Part shown: positions 14,191 through 21,351 of the stretch, one piece after another
Layout of the letters: each line of letters starts with the position of its first letter
How positions within the stretch are numbered: position 1 is the first letter of the stretch
Origin: Caryophanales bacterium UBA5026
GTDB lineage: Bacteria > Bacillota_I > Bacilli_A > RF39 > UBA660
NCBI GenBank assembly: GCA_002416285.1
Contig: DICM01000033.1
Span: forward strand, 1 to 30,967
DNA length: 30,967 nucleotides
Direction of reading: 5' to 3'
Made by a program: the position numbers and the translations under genes
Notes under the pieces: generated by a model
Databases searched by the model: none
The model's input: only the letters and a program-made list of their open reading frames with translations
What the model was told of the DNA's origin: nothing

Positions 14191-14800
14191 TGTTGTGAAT
14201 TATCTAGACGAATTAATTCCAAATCCAGTCTGTGAACTTAATTATTCAAAAGATTATGAATTAGTAATTGCAGTAATGCTCAGTGCTCAGACAACAGATA
14301 AAAGGGTTAATCAAGTAACCTCTATTTTATTTGACAAATATCCCGATTTAGAAAGTCTTAGTAAAGCTGATTATAATGATGTTGTAAATATTATTCGGCC
14401 GATTGGTACCTATCAAAAGAAAGCCAGAAATGTCATCGATATTGCAACAATCTTATTACCATATGGAAAGGTTCCGAATGATCGCTCTTTTTTAGAATCA
14501 CTTCCTGGAGTAGGTAGAAAAACAACTAATGTTGTATTAAGTAATTTATATGACGTTTCCTGTATTGCAGTCGATACTCATGTCAGCAGAGTGAGTATTC
14601 GTTTAGGGTTTGCGAAAAAAACTGATGATGTATTAACAATCGAAACAAAACTAACGAAAAAGTTTAAGAACTATTCACTTGGTAGATTGCATCATCAGCT
14701 GGTTTTATTTGGTCGATATTATTGTAAAGCGCAACATCCAGAGTGTGAAACTTGTAAATTAAAAGATATGTGCAAAAGAGGAAAAAATGGTATAAAATAA
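14174..14800 (+). CDS. nth: Endonuclease III
   Basis: A 208-residue DNA glycosylase/AP lyase that removes oxidised pyrimidines. It carries VMLSAQTTDKRVN, the helix-hairpin-helix LPGVGRKTTNVVLSN with the catalytic Lys, AVDTHVSRVSIRLGF with the catalytic Asp, and the iron-sulfur cluster loop C184-x6-C191-x2-C194-x5-C200. All active-site residues are present and the length is normal. Several ATGs lie close together (14174, 14180, 14183); the last gives the most typical N-terminus (MNNVVNYLDELIPNP). There is no strong ribosome binding site, so translation is probably coupled to dnaD. Its TAA is in the terminator shared with the minus-strand gene. Confidence 0.96.
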   Translation: MIMMNNVVNYLDELIPNPVCELNYSKDYELVIAVMLSAQTTDKRVNQVTSILFDKYPDLESLSKADYNDVVNIIRPIGTYQKKARNVIDIATILLPYGKVPNDRSFLESLPGVGRKTTNVVLSNLYDVSCIAVDTHVSRVSIRLGFAKKTDDVLTIETKLTKKFKNYSLGRLHHQLVLFGRYYCKAQHPECETCKLKDMCKRGKNGIK

Positions 14801-14837
14801 AAGAACTAATTGGAAATAATTCAATTAGTTCTTTTAT
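14799..14837. terminator. Bidirectional terminator between nth and the minus-strand unknown gene
   Basis: AAAAGAACTAATTG (14799-14812) pairs with CAATTAGTTCTTTT (14822-14835) around a 9-base loop. The nth stop (14798-14800) and the opposite gene's stop (14836-14834) lie at the two feet of the stem. Confidence 0.9.
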
Positions 14838-15622
14838 TTTGTTAAACTCTTTTGTATTTGTTTTATTACTATTTCTTTTTCAAATTGTTCTTCAGTCGGA
14901 TACCTTTTTATAGTAAGACTGAGTATCTGTGATAGTGAATCTGTAAAAATTCTACGTTGTTCTTGAACAGGATAATTTTCTAAAGCTATTTTTAAACACG
15001 AGATAAATTTCCAAAAATAATTATTTTCTTTGCAAATTTTTGTGACATCAATCAAATTATATTCTGTTATCGATGGATTTTTAATATATTGATAATTTTC
15101 AAAATTGAAACCATGATAAATTGATTTTTTATCCGATAATTGATCATAATTTTGGGTAGAGTATAATAAAACAGTTGGTTTTTTACATGGATCATCGATA
15201 AATAAACAATATTTATCATAATTCTGTTGTTCCTCAGTTGATAATGGTTTTTTCATATTTGGACAATCGAACTGACCAATCATATTAAGATAAGTTTCAG
15301 TATTGTAAGGAGAGTAATACTGGTTTGAATTTTCTTTGCTATAATAGTTTACTAACATTTCTCTTGAAACATTAAAATTACTGATAGAAAAAATTGGTAA
15401 GGTATCTTTATCTGAAATTATAATTTCTCCAGAAAGAGATTTCCATTTCAATTTATCAGCCTCTTCAAAACTAGAAACTGAAATAACGTTTTCAGAAATA
15501 TTTAAAGCTTGTCGAAGCTCATTAGAAATAGTTTTTAAATATGAATCTAGAAGATATAATTCTTCCGTTGCATGCAATCTTAATAGTTTTAAATATGTAT
15601 TTTTAATACTCATTTGACTCAT
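14834..15622 (-). CDS. Cytosolic protein of unknown function
   Basis: A 262-residue protein I do not recognise. It has no signal peptide or membrane segment. The N-terminal third is helical with several Leu runs (TYLKLLRLHATEELYLLDSYL); the middle is mixed with strand-like ISDKDTLPIFSISNF; the C-terminus is helical and charged. Four to five Cys are scattered without a metal-binding spacing. It has a strong promoter of its own and a good ribosome binding site (AGGGGGATC). It sits between nth and the PBP gene, where Bacillus has ypoC, but it is on the opposite strand and I see no evident similarity. It could be a lineage-specific gene. Confidence 0.75.
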   Translation of the reverse strand: MSQMSIKNTYLKLLRLHATEELYLLDSYLKTISNELRQALNISENVISVSSFEEADKLKWKSLSGEIIISDKDTLPIFSISNFNVSREMLVNYYSKENSNQYYSPYNTETYLNMIGQFDCPNMKKPLSTEEQQNYDKYCLFIDDPCKKPTVLLYSTQNYDQLSDKKSIYHGFNFENYQYIKNPSITEYNLIDVTKICKENNYFWKFISCLKIALENYPVQEQRRIFTDSLSQILSLTIKRYPTEEQFEKEIVIKQIQKSLTK

Positions 15623-15642
15623 AACTGATCCCCCTAAAGTAG

Positions 15643-15671
15643 ATTATAAGTGTTTTATGACATAAAATCAA
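15643..15671 (-). promoter_or_regulatory. Strong promoter for the unknown gene at 14834-15622
   Basis: Minus strand TTGATT (15671-15666), 17 bases, TATAAT (15648-15643). The -35 abuts the U-tract of the PBP terminator. Confidence 0.8.
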
Positions 15672-15672
15672 C

Positions 15673-15698
15673 AAAAAAGGATACAAATGTATCCTTTA
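15673..15698 (-). terminator. Terminator after the PBP1A gene
   Basis: Minus strand GGATAC (15694-15689), loop ATTT, GTATCC (15684-15679), then six T (15678-15673). The PBP stop codon (15698-15696) is at the foot of the stem. Confidence 0.9.
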
Positions 15699-18650
15699 AG
15701 GTGTACCTGGAATATCTGTTGAAGCTTTTTTAACTTGTACAGTTCTTGTTAATGTATCCGTAAATTTTCCATAAGTAATAGCGTAGGTAATTGTATAAGT
15801 ACCAGTTTTTGATGTATCAATTGTTTCTACAGTATTACCAGTAGCGTCCTTAATTGTCTTTTTTACAGTTGCTTTGCTTGTAACATCTACTGTATCCTCG
15901 AGAATAACAATACCAGAGTCTGTAAACTTATCTCCAATTTTTAATTCAACTGTTTTATTTCCTTTTAATTCAGTAGTAATAACACTTTTCACATTATCTA
16001 GTGAAATTTTGGTTTCAACACCTTTACTAATACTTGCTTTGAAAATACTATATGAACTTTTTACAACGTAAGTCGTAGGACTAGTTGAAGTAATAGGAAT
16101 ATCGATACTAGTATCAGAAACTGTTTTAACAAGTGTTAAAGTTCCATCTGCTTCTTTTGAATAAACGTTGTATACGACACTTCCCATAATATTCTTGGCA
16201 TACGTTAGTCGCTCAGTTCGAGCTTGATTTTTAAACTTTTCACTACTGTAAAGAGCATTCAAATAAGTATTTAATTTTGCTTCATCTAATGCATATGGAG
16301 TTGTAATTGCATTCCATGATAGTGTTAAAGTATTATCTTTGATATTTGAAGTTAAATTTGTAACATCAGCTAATGTGTTAAAATATTCAGAAACTTCCGT
16401 AGGTTCTGTTCCTTTTTTGTATAGGGCTACAATCTTCTTATTATCAGGTGTAAATTCACTAGCAAGTTTTACTGGATACGTACCTTCTTCAATTGTAACA
16501 TCGATAACCCCAGATGGTCTTTCAAAATCACTTCCACCAGTGAAAATACCTTTTGCAACAGCATTAAATAATTTCGCATGATTCATTTCATTAACGTGAC
16601 TAACATAAGGAGCTGTATCTTTGTCTAATGACTCTAGACCATACCAAATGGAAATCGCATAGTTAGGTGAAATTGCATCGACCCATAGATCGTTAATAGC
16701 ACTCTTTAATCCGAATGATTTTACTTGTGCATCTGTATAGTTTGATGTACCAGTTTTCGCACCGTAAATAGCACCATTGATATTCGCATATTTGGTACCT
16801 AAACCACCAACAGCTGCTGATTTTAATAGATCAGCCATGATATAGGCAGTTTCTTCACTCATTACTTTCGTTTTTACAATTTTCTTTTCATGAACTACGT
16901 TTGTTGTACGTTCAACTGCTTTGGTATAGCTATAAGGTTCAATATAATATCCTTTATTGGCAAATGTCGCATAAGCAGCTGCCATCGTAAGTGGATTTTC
17001 TCCATTGTATCCTCCGATAGAATGAGCTTCATGAAGTACCGTACTATTTCCAGTTAATTCTGGATGTAAACCGACAGCTTCAACGAATTTTTTAATATCA
17101 GAGTTTTTATTTGCTTTAAATGCTTTTAATGCCGGAATATTTCTAGATTGAGCTAAGGCATCACGCATCGTCATAAGACCATTGTATTTGAGATCCCAGT
17201 TATTTAAGTTTCCACCAGATGAATAGCTGTATTCCTCATCGACAAATGGTTGAGCAGTACCCCAGTTTAAGTATTCAATACCTGGACCGTAATCATAGAA
17301 TGGTTTCGATGTAGAACCGATTTGTCTATTGATACTAGTTGCCATATTCTTTAGAAGGGCGCCTTGTTTTCGATTTCCACCAACAGCTACTAAAGCTCCT
17401 GTTTTAACATCAATTACAGCAATACCAGCTGTACTTACGTCATTATTCCATGTATAGGTATCTCCATACATAATATCATCAATATGTTTCTGCTTATTAG
17501 AATCCATTGTAGTATAAATTTCCAAAGGAGTAGAATAAGCGTTTAGACCAGTATCGTTATATACTTCATTAATTGCAGTATCTATAAAAATCTGATATTG
17601 GAAAGCATCACTGCTTTTATCAATTGGTGTTAATATTTTTTCAACTGGAAGAGCAGCTGCCGCTTCTCTTTCTTCTTTTGTAATATATCCGTGACGTTCC
17701 ATTAAGTATAGTACGGTTTGACGTCTTTTTTCTGCTGCTTCTGGGTGTAGGAATGGATCATATCCAGCAGGAGCTTGGAATAATCCAGCAATCAACGATG
17801 CCTCAGCTAAATTAATATCCTTTGCAGATTTTCCGAAATAATTTAAACAAGCTTGCTCTATACCATAAGCTCCACCACCTAAATAAGGAGCATTTACATA
17901 GAATTCTATGATTTCTTCTTTTGAATAGTTTTTCTCAATTTGGAACATTGCCATGTAGATATCAGTAAACTTACGTTTAATACCTTCAAAACCACTCGCT
18001 TCAGTAGAAGTATAAAAGTTCTTTGATAATTGCATTGTCAGTGTGGAAGCTCCACCACCACCACCAGTGAGAACTTGTTTAATACTAGCGATTAAGAAAC
18101 GAGGAAAATCAAATCCGTTGTGTTGAAAAAATCTTGAATCTTCAGTAGCTAGTATTGCATTTACTAATACTTCTGGGATTTCGTCATAAGTGATTTTTTC
18201 TCGATTTTCACTACCAACTTTTCCTCTAATATTACCGTCTATATCGTAGATGATACTTGATTCTTTTTGATATAGATTCTCTTCACTAAATTTTGGTGCA
18301 CTTTTCGCAATATATTGGAAGAAAAGAACCGAAGCAATCACCATGATAATAAATAATACACCAAGTGCAATTACGATTATTTTGCAAATCTTTTTAAATT
18401 TCTTTTTCTTGGTATCTTTACTAACTGCTGTATTCGCACTGTTAGTATTATGAGGACGTTTCTTTTTTCTTTTAAACCATTTTACAATAGTCGGTGAAAA
18501 GAGGAATAAATCCGCAATACCAATGATTAGGAATGATTTCCAAAATCCAATCGCTAATACGCCGACGATGAACGCAATAATACTTACAATTCCAATCACT
18601 ATTAAATCTTGGTTTCTTTTTAATGTTTTGATAAACTTTTTCTTATTCAT
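15696..18650 (-). CDS. ponA: Class A penicillin-binding protein (PBP1A) with C-terminal Fn3-like and Ig-like domains
   Basis: A 984-residue bifunctional peptidoglycan synthase. The N-terminus has two adjacent hydrophobic segments (about 16-55), a very basic cytosolic stretch, then the usual anchor (about 88-112). The GT51 glycosyltransferase follows with ATEDSRFFQHNGFD (catalytic Glu170), GGASTLTMQLSKN and the KEEIIEFYVNAPYLGGGAYG segment. The transpeptidase has STSK (Ser446, Lys449), SRN (502-504) and KTGT (632-635), so all penicillin-binding motifs are intact. After about residue 770 come an Fn3-like region (LTLSWNAITTP, then YNVYSKEADGTL) and a final Ig-like region (KIGDKFTDSGI, then TGTYTITYAITYG), extracellular and probably glycan-binding. 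The extra N-terminal hydrophobic pair is unusual. The start overlaps the recU stop by four bases, as in the recU-ponA operon of Bacilli. Confidence 0.96.
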   Translation of the reverse strand: MNKKKFIKTLKRNQDLIVIGIVSIIAFIVGVLAIGFWKSFLIIGIADLFLFSPTIVKWFKRKKKRPHNTNSANTAVSKDTKKKKFKKICKIIVIALGVLFIIMVIASVLFFQYIAKSAPKFSEENLYQKESSIIYDIDGNIRGKVGSENREKITYDEIPEVLVNAILATEDSRFFQHNGFDFPRFLIASIKQVLTGGGGGASTLTMQLSKNFYTSTEASGFEGIKRKFTDIYMAMFQIEKNYSKEEIIEFYVNAPYLGGGAYGIEQACLNYFGKSAKDINLAEASLIAGLFQAPAGYDPFLHPEAAEKRRQTVLYLMERHGYITKEEREAAAALPVEKILTPIDKSSDAFQYQIFIDTAINEVYNDTGLNAYSTPLEIYTTMDSNKQKHIDDIMYGDTYTWNNDVSTAGIAVIDVKTGALVAVGGNRKQGALLKNMATSINRQIGSTSKPFYDYGPGIEYLNWGTAQPFVDEEYSYSSGGNLNNWDLKYNGLMTMRDALAQSRNIPALKAFKANKNSDIKKFVEAVGLHPELTGNSTVLHEAHSIGGYNGENPLTMAAAYATFANKGYYIEPYSYTKAVERTTNVVHEKKIVKTKVMSEETAYIMADLLKSAAVGGLGTKYANINGAIYGAKTGTSNYTDAQVKSFGLKSAINDLWVDAISPNYAISIWYGLESLDKDTAPYVSHVNEMNHAKLFNAVAKGIFTGGSDFERPSGVIDVTIEEGTYPVKLASEFTPDNKKIVALYKKGTEPTEVSEYFNTLADVTNLTSNIKDNTLTLSWNAITTPYALDEAKLNTYLNALYSSEKFKNQARTERLTYAKNIMGSVVYNVYSKEADGTLTLVKTVSDTSIDIPITSTSPTTYVVKSSYSIFKASISKGVETKISLDNVKSVITTELKGNKTVELKIGDKFTDSGIVILEDTVDVTSKATVKKTIKDATGNTVETIDTSKTGTYTITYAITYGKFTDTLTRTVQVKKASTDIPGTP

Positions 18651-19213
18651 ACTGGTTCTCCTTTAAAATAAATTTTCTGAACAACCTCTAAATAATCAAT
18701 TCGGGGTTGATATTTCTCTTTAATTTGATAGCCCTCTTTTTCAAAAAAGGCATAAGGAATTGATTTTCTTTTTCCTTCTTGCAGAAAGTTAAATAGTTTT
18801 TCTCCATCTAATAAAAAAATAGTATCAAACTTTGAAAACATAATTAATAAAAATCCAATACCACCATTTTCAATGATTTTTTTTAAATGAATGATTTGAT
18901 GTCTATGGATATTTGCCAAAGGGAAAAAGTTTAATCTTGTCTCTTTCGCTTCGAAATCAATGTAGCGACCTTTGTAAATTCCATTATAATCAGTTGTCGA
19001 TGGAATTTTAAAATATGCTTCTTTAATGACCGCATCTCGTCTTGATGGGAAGTCTACTTTCGTAATGGTAACGGGAGTAGGTTTTTTATGTATAACGGCG
19101 ATATCGTTTGCTAGATAATACTCATTCGTTTCATTGATAGCTCCCTCAAGTGACATACCGCGATTCCCATGATTGATTGTTTTTGTTTTTTTTATGCCCA
19201 TTGGGTAATTCAT
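18647..19213 (-). CDS. recU: Holliday junction resolvase RecU
   Basis: A 188-residue nuclease that cuts four-way DNA junctions during recombination and chromosome segregation. The family core is clear: NRGMSLEGAINETNEYYL, AVIHKKPTPVTI, KEAYFKIPSTTDYNGIYKGR and YIDFEAKET, which hold the PD-(D/E)xK active site (Asp in TTDY, Glu-x-Lys in FEAKET). The C-terminus PRIDYLEVVQKIYF is also typical. It is a little shorter than the Bacillus protein because the N-terminal tail is short. The start follows GGTGAT with 5 bases of spacing. It is the promoter-proximal gene of the recU-ponA pair, linking recombination to wall synthesis only by co-transcription. Confidence 0.96.
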   Translation of the reverse strand: MNYPMGIKKTKTINHGNRGMSLEGAINETNEYYLANDIAVIHKKPTPVTITKVDFPSRRDAVIKEAYFKIPSTTDYNGIYKGRYIDFEAKETRLNFFPLANIHRHQIIHLKKIIENGGIGFLLIMFSKFDTIFLLDGEKLFNFLQEGKRKSIPYAFFEKEGYQIKEKYQPRIDYLEVVQKIYFKGEPV

Positions 19214-19230
19214 AGAATATCACCATTATC

Positions 19231-19259
19231 ATTATACTATAAAAAAGGTGTTTTTGCTA
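19231..19259 (-). promoter_or_regulatory. Promoter for recU-ponA
   Basis: Minus strand TATAAT (19236-19231) preceded at 17 bases by a weak -35, TAGCAA (19259-19254). Predicted transcript start is within about 15 bases of the recU ATG. Confidence 0.55.
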
Positions 19260-19343
19260 GAAAAAAATGCGATGTGAATAAATTGTTATAATGAGCTAAT
19301 ATGTTCTAGTTTTGTCGAATCCCAACTTTTGTTTTTTTATTTA

Positions 19344-19352
19344 TGATATATT
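19344..19352 (+). promoter_or_regulatory. Extended -10 promoter for the small ORF/RNA at 19370
   Basis: TGA-TATATT forms a TGN-extended -10; the -35 region is poor. A second TATAAT lies at 19287-19292 and could give a longer transcript over the same unit. Confidence 0.45.
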
Positions 19353-19369
19353 GTGCCTGAGGTGGAACA

Positions 19370-19468
19370 ATGACTGATAAAAAGCATGTCAATACTATAT
19401 TTAATGATATGATCGAGGATATTTATTACATCAAGGTAGCTACTTTTTCAAAATGTTGGAAGAAGTAG
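19370..19468 (+). CDS. Candidate 32-residue small protein, or a small RNA
   Basis: An ORF of 32 codons (begins MTDKKHVNTIFNDM, ends KCWKK) with a ribosome binding site GAGGTGG at 19358-19364 and 5 bases of spacing to the ATG. It lies in a 313-base gap that is otherwise empty, between recU and a convergent lipoprotein gene. A promoter-like element is just upstream and a terminator hairpin covers the end of the ORF, including its TAG, so the unit is complete: promoter, ribosome site, ORF, terminator. The peptide is soluble and mixed-charge, with no membrane segment. It might be a small protein, or the transcript might act as a regulatory RNA of about 110-120 nt with the ORF incidental. There is no family match from memory. 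Confidence 0.45.
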   Translation: MTDKKHVNTIFNDMIEDIYYIKVATFSKCWKK

Positions 19469-19477
19469 CTTTTTTTT
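19438..19477 (+). terminator. Terminator of the small ORF/RNA unit
   Basis: AGCTACTT (19438-19445) pairs with AAGTAGCT (19463-19470) across a 17-base loop, followed by a run of eight T (19470-19477). The ORF stop codon (19466-19468) is in the 3' arm. Confidence 0.7.
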
Positions 19478-19480
19478 ACA

Positions 19481-19517
19481 TAAAAAAAGTAAGAGACTTT
19501 CGGGTTTCCTACTTTAT
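19481..19517 (-). terminator. Terminator of the lipoprotein gene at 19527-19874
   Basis: Minus strand AAAGTAGGA pairs imperfectly with TCTCTTACTTT, followed by seven T. It faces the terminator of the small unit on the plus strand, so the two transcripts end back to back. Confidence 0.65.
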
Positions 19518-19526
19518 ACTTTATGT

Positions 19527-19874
19527 TTATTTGGTTGTGTAACTACCACAAATCAAATGATTTTCTACTTTGTAGTCACCTGTTTGATATCCACTATCAT
19601 CTGTAGAATAAATTACTAATGCATAAGATTCTGTTGTATCACATTTTTTCTTTGTGAATTTAGAGATATCAACATTAGTCTTTTCTAATGCTTCTAATGT
19701 TACTTTTTGTTGTACATTTTGTTGTGCACCAGACATGATAACTTTGTCCTTAATGTTTGTTTCATAGTACTCTCCTGCTTTTTTAGAAAGTTCTTTTTCT
19801 AATGCACTATAATCTTTTTTTCCACATCCTGTAAGTAATAGAAGTGGTAATGCTAGTATCAAAAATTTTTTCAT
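19527..19874 (-). CDS. Small lipoprotein of unknown function
   Basis: A 115-residue predicted lipoprotein: MKKFLILALPLLLLTGC with lipobox LLTGC (Cys17), then a mature part of about 98 residues. The first mature third is a charged helix (DYSALEKELSKKAGEYYETN), followed by a Gln/Val-rich stretch and a beta-like C-terminus holding two Cys (KKCDTTESYALVIYS and HLICGSY) that could form a disulfide. The start is the ATG behind AGGAGGA (19886-19880); a longer frame from 19910 passes over that site. It has its own promoter and terminator. The charged-helix lipoprotein layout is common in Bacillota but gives no function. Confidence 0.85.
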   Translation of the reverse strand: MKKFLILALPLLLLTGCGKKDYSALEKELSKKAGEYYETNIKDKVIMSGAQQNVQQKVTLEALEKTNVDISKFTKKKCDTTESYALVIYSTDDSGYQTGDYKVENHLICGSYTTK

Positions 19875-19900
19875 TAAAAATCCTCCTATTTTCAATACCA

Positions 19901-19929
19901 ATAATAACATATTTTTAATATTATAGCAA
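19901..19929 (-). promoter_or_regulatory. Promoter for the lipoprotein gene at 19527-19874
   Basis: Minus strand TTGCTA (19929-19924), 17 bases, TATTAT (19906-19901) with a TGT extension before the -10. Confidence 0.75.
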
Positions 19930-19961
19930 TACTCTACTTTATAAAAAGGAATTTAAAAAAA

Positions 19962-19990
19962 TTGACAAAAGAAGTGTTTTCTAATATAAT
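19962..19990 (+). promoter_or_regulatory. Perfect consensus sigma-A promoter for the unknown gene at 20018
   Basis: TTGACA (19962-19967), exactly 17 bases, TATAAT (19985-19990). Predicted start near 19997. Together with the recA promoter this is the strongest promoter in the window. Confidence 0.92.
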
Positions 19991-20017
19991 AACACCAGTT
20001 AATGAGGGGGAGATTAG

Positions 20018-20548
20018 ATGGAAGATTATACCAAGCAAAGAACGACAGAAACTTTAGATGAGAATTTTTTAAATGCACATAAACTAAAAGTGGAAGCATT
20101 TGAGACAAAGTGTCAATCTACAAAAAAATTATTTATTGAAATGAAAAATAAAGGAATGCAAAAAAATTTAAAGTTGTGGGAAACTTTATTACAAACAATT
20201 GATGATGATTATATAGATGTTCGAGGAAGTCTTGTCTACGAACCAGAACCAAATAAAAGTGAAGTCTTGAGATTATTTAATTCTGTTAAAGATACTCTTT
20301 TAATTGAACATTTAAAATCAATATTAGAAAAGCTGAATAATGGATTAATTCATGATTTCGATGAATTTGAAAGAAAATCATTTAACTCTATTAATAATGA
20401 CTTTCGTAGAGACATTCCTTTTTTAAAGGATAGTGTCCGTGGGAAAACATATGAGCAAATCTTTAAATTTATAAAAATTGACGAAAAAGGTAATCCCGTG
20501 TTCAATCCAACAACACAATCGCCAATAAAAGGACGTCCAAGATTTTAA
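20018..20548 (+). CDS. Cytosolic helical protein of unknown function, strongly expressed
   Basis: A 176-residue protein I cannot assign. It is soluble, strongly charged and predicted mainly helical: TLDENFLNAHKLKVEAFETK, then KNLKLWETLLQTIDDDYIDV, then a region from about 88 with VKDTLLIEHLKSILEKLNNG. The C-terminal 30 residues (FIKIDEKGNPVFNPTTQSPI and then KGRPRF) look extended and basic. There is no signal peptide, membrane segment or Cys motif. It has a consensus promoter, a strong ribosome site (GAGGGGGAG, 20001-20009) and its own terminator, so it is a stand-alone, probably abundant protein. It sits between two conserved loci (recU-ponA and gpsB-rnpB), so it may be a lineage-specific insertion. 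Confidence 0.8.
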   Translation: MEDYTKQRTTETLDENFLNAHKLKVEAFETKCQSTKKLFIEMKNKGMQKNLKLWETLLQTIDDDYIDVRGSLVYEPEPNKSEVLRLFNSVKDTLLIEHLKSILEKLNNGLIHDFDEFERKSFNSINNDFRRDIPFLKDSVRGKTYEQIFKFIKIDEKGNPVFNPTTQSPIKGRPRF

Positions 20549-20554
20549 AAACAG

Positions 20555-20574
20555 AAAAGCTAGAGAGCTTTTTT
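20555..20574 (+). terminator. Terminator after the unknown gene at 20018
   Basis: AAAAGCT (20555-20561), loop AGAG, AGCTTTTTT (20566-20574). A short strong hairpin with a U-tract. Confidence 0.85.
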
Positions 20575-20591
20575 CTATTGGTTGATCATTA

Positions 20592-20620
20592 TTGACAAAG
20601 TTGCTTTTTTCAGCTACAAT
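20592..20620 (+). promoter_or_regulatory. Strong promoter for gpsB (and probably rnpB)
   Basis: TTGACA (20592-20597), 17 bases, TACAAT (20615-20620). No clear separate promoter is visible in front of rnpB, so this one may drive both. Confidence 0.85.
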
Positions 20621-20648
20621 CATACTATAAGAATGAGAGGTGGAAAAT

Positions 20649-20972
20649 GTGTATCAAGAAAGAGTCTTACTAACAGCTAATGATATATTGGAAAAAGAAT
20701 TTAAGATTGACACAAGAGGATACCGTCCACAAGAAGTTGATAAATTTCTAGACATTGTTATTCGTGATTATAGCGAATTTACGGCGATTATTAAAGAAAT
20801 TGAAAATGAAAAAAAAGATTTGATTGAAGATAATATCAAATTAAAACAAGAAATTCGTAATCTTAGAACAAAGTTAGAAGTTTTGAAGGACAACTCTGGT
20901 AATGATGGTGCCACTGTCGATGTCTTAAGAAGATTATCAAATTTAGAAAAAATTATTTACGGAAAAGAATAG
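20649..20972 (+). CDS. gpsB: Cell division protein GpsB
   Basis: A 107-residue DivIVA-family protein that moves PBP1-type synthases between the division site and side wall. The N-terminal domain has LTANDILEKEFKIDTRGYRPQEVDKFLD, close to the Bacillus form and including the membrane-binding turn. A coiled coil spans about residues 38-80, and the C-terminal trimerisation segment is VDVLRRLSNLEKIIYGKE. I take the GTG at 20649, 8 bases after GAGAGG; a GTG at 20640 is inside the ribosome site. An ATG at 20646 is out of frame. It precedes rnpB directly, as in Bacillus, and its partner PBP1A is encoded in the same window. Confidence 0.95.
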   Translation: MYQERVLLTANDILEKEFKIDTRGYRPQEVDKFLDIVIRDYSEFTAIIKEIENEKKDLIEDNIKLKQEIRNLRTKLEVLKDNSGNDGATVDVLRRLSNLEKIIYGKE

Positions 20973-21325
20973 TATTTTGACAAACGCTGCATGAGTTATC
21001 ATGTAGAGGAAAGTCCATGCTCGCACAATCTGTGATGATTGTAGTGTTCGTGCAGAGGAAAAAAATAACCTCTGGGGAGGTAACTCCACGGCTCTGAAGT
21101 TTCCTAAGTCTTAAAGATATGGAAGTAGTAAGTGTAAAAGTGCCATAGTGACGAAGAAATCAGAAATGATGGAAATGGAACGGGTAAACCCCACGAGCGA
21201 GAAACCCAAATTTTGGTAGGGGAACCTAATAGAGGAAAAACAGAATCTTCTATGGGACTAGGAAACTAGTAGATAAATGTTTGTCGCCTTTTTAAGGAAC
21301 AGAACATGGCTTATAAAATATTATT
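20968..21325 (+). ncRNA. rnpB: RNase P RNA, class B
   Basis: The catalytic RNA that matures tRNA 5' ends. Conserved core elements are in order: GAGGAAAGTCCATGCTCGCAC (P4 5' strand and J region), GTAGTGTTCGTGC, AAAGTGCCATAGTGACGAAG, GAGCGAGAAACCCAAATTTTGG and TAGGGGAACC, and the 3' P4 strand ACAGAACATGGCTTATA. The layout is the Bacillus class B type. P1 is formed by 20968-20978 with 21315-21325 (11 pairs, one G-U), and P2 by GACAAA with TTTGTC. The 5' arm of P1 covers the gpsB stop codon (20970-20972), and a T-run follows the 3' arm, so P1 also looks like the terminator. The next gene, rodZ-like, begins 26 bases later. Confidence 0.95.
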
Positions 21326-21351
21326 TTTTTATATGGAAAGGCAGTGTAACG

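Noticed and set aside
21277..21351. N-terminal extension of the RodZ-like protein
   Set aside because: The region up to 21325 is RNase P RNA; the HTH domain begins at the ATG at 21352.
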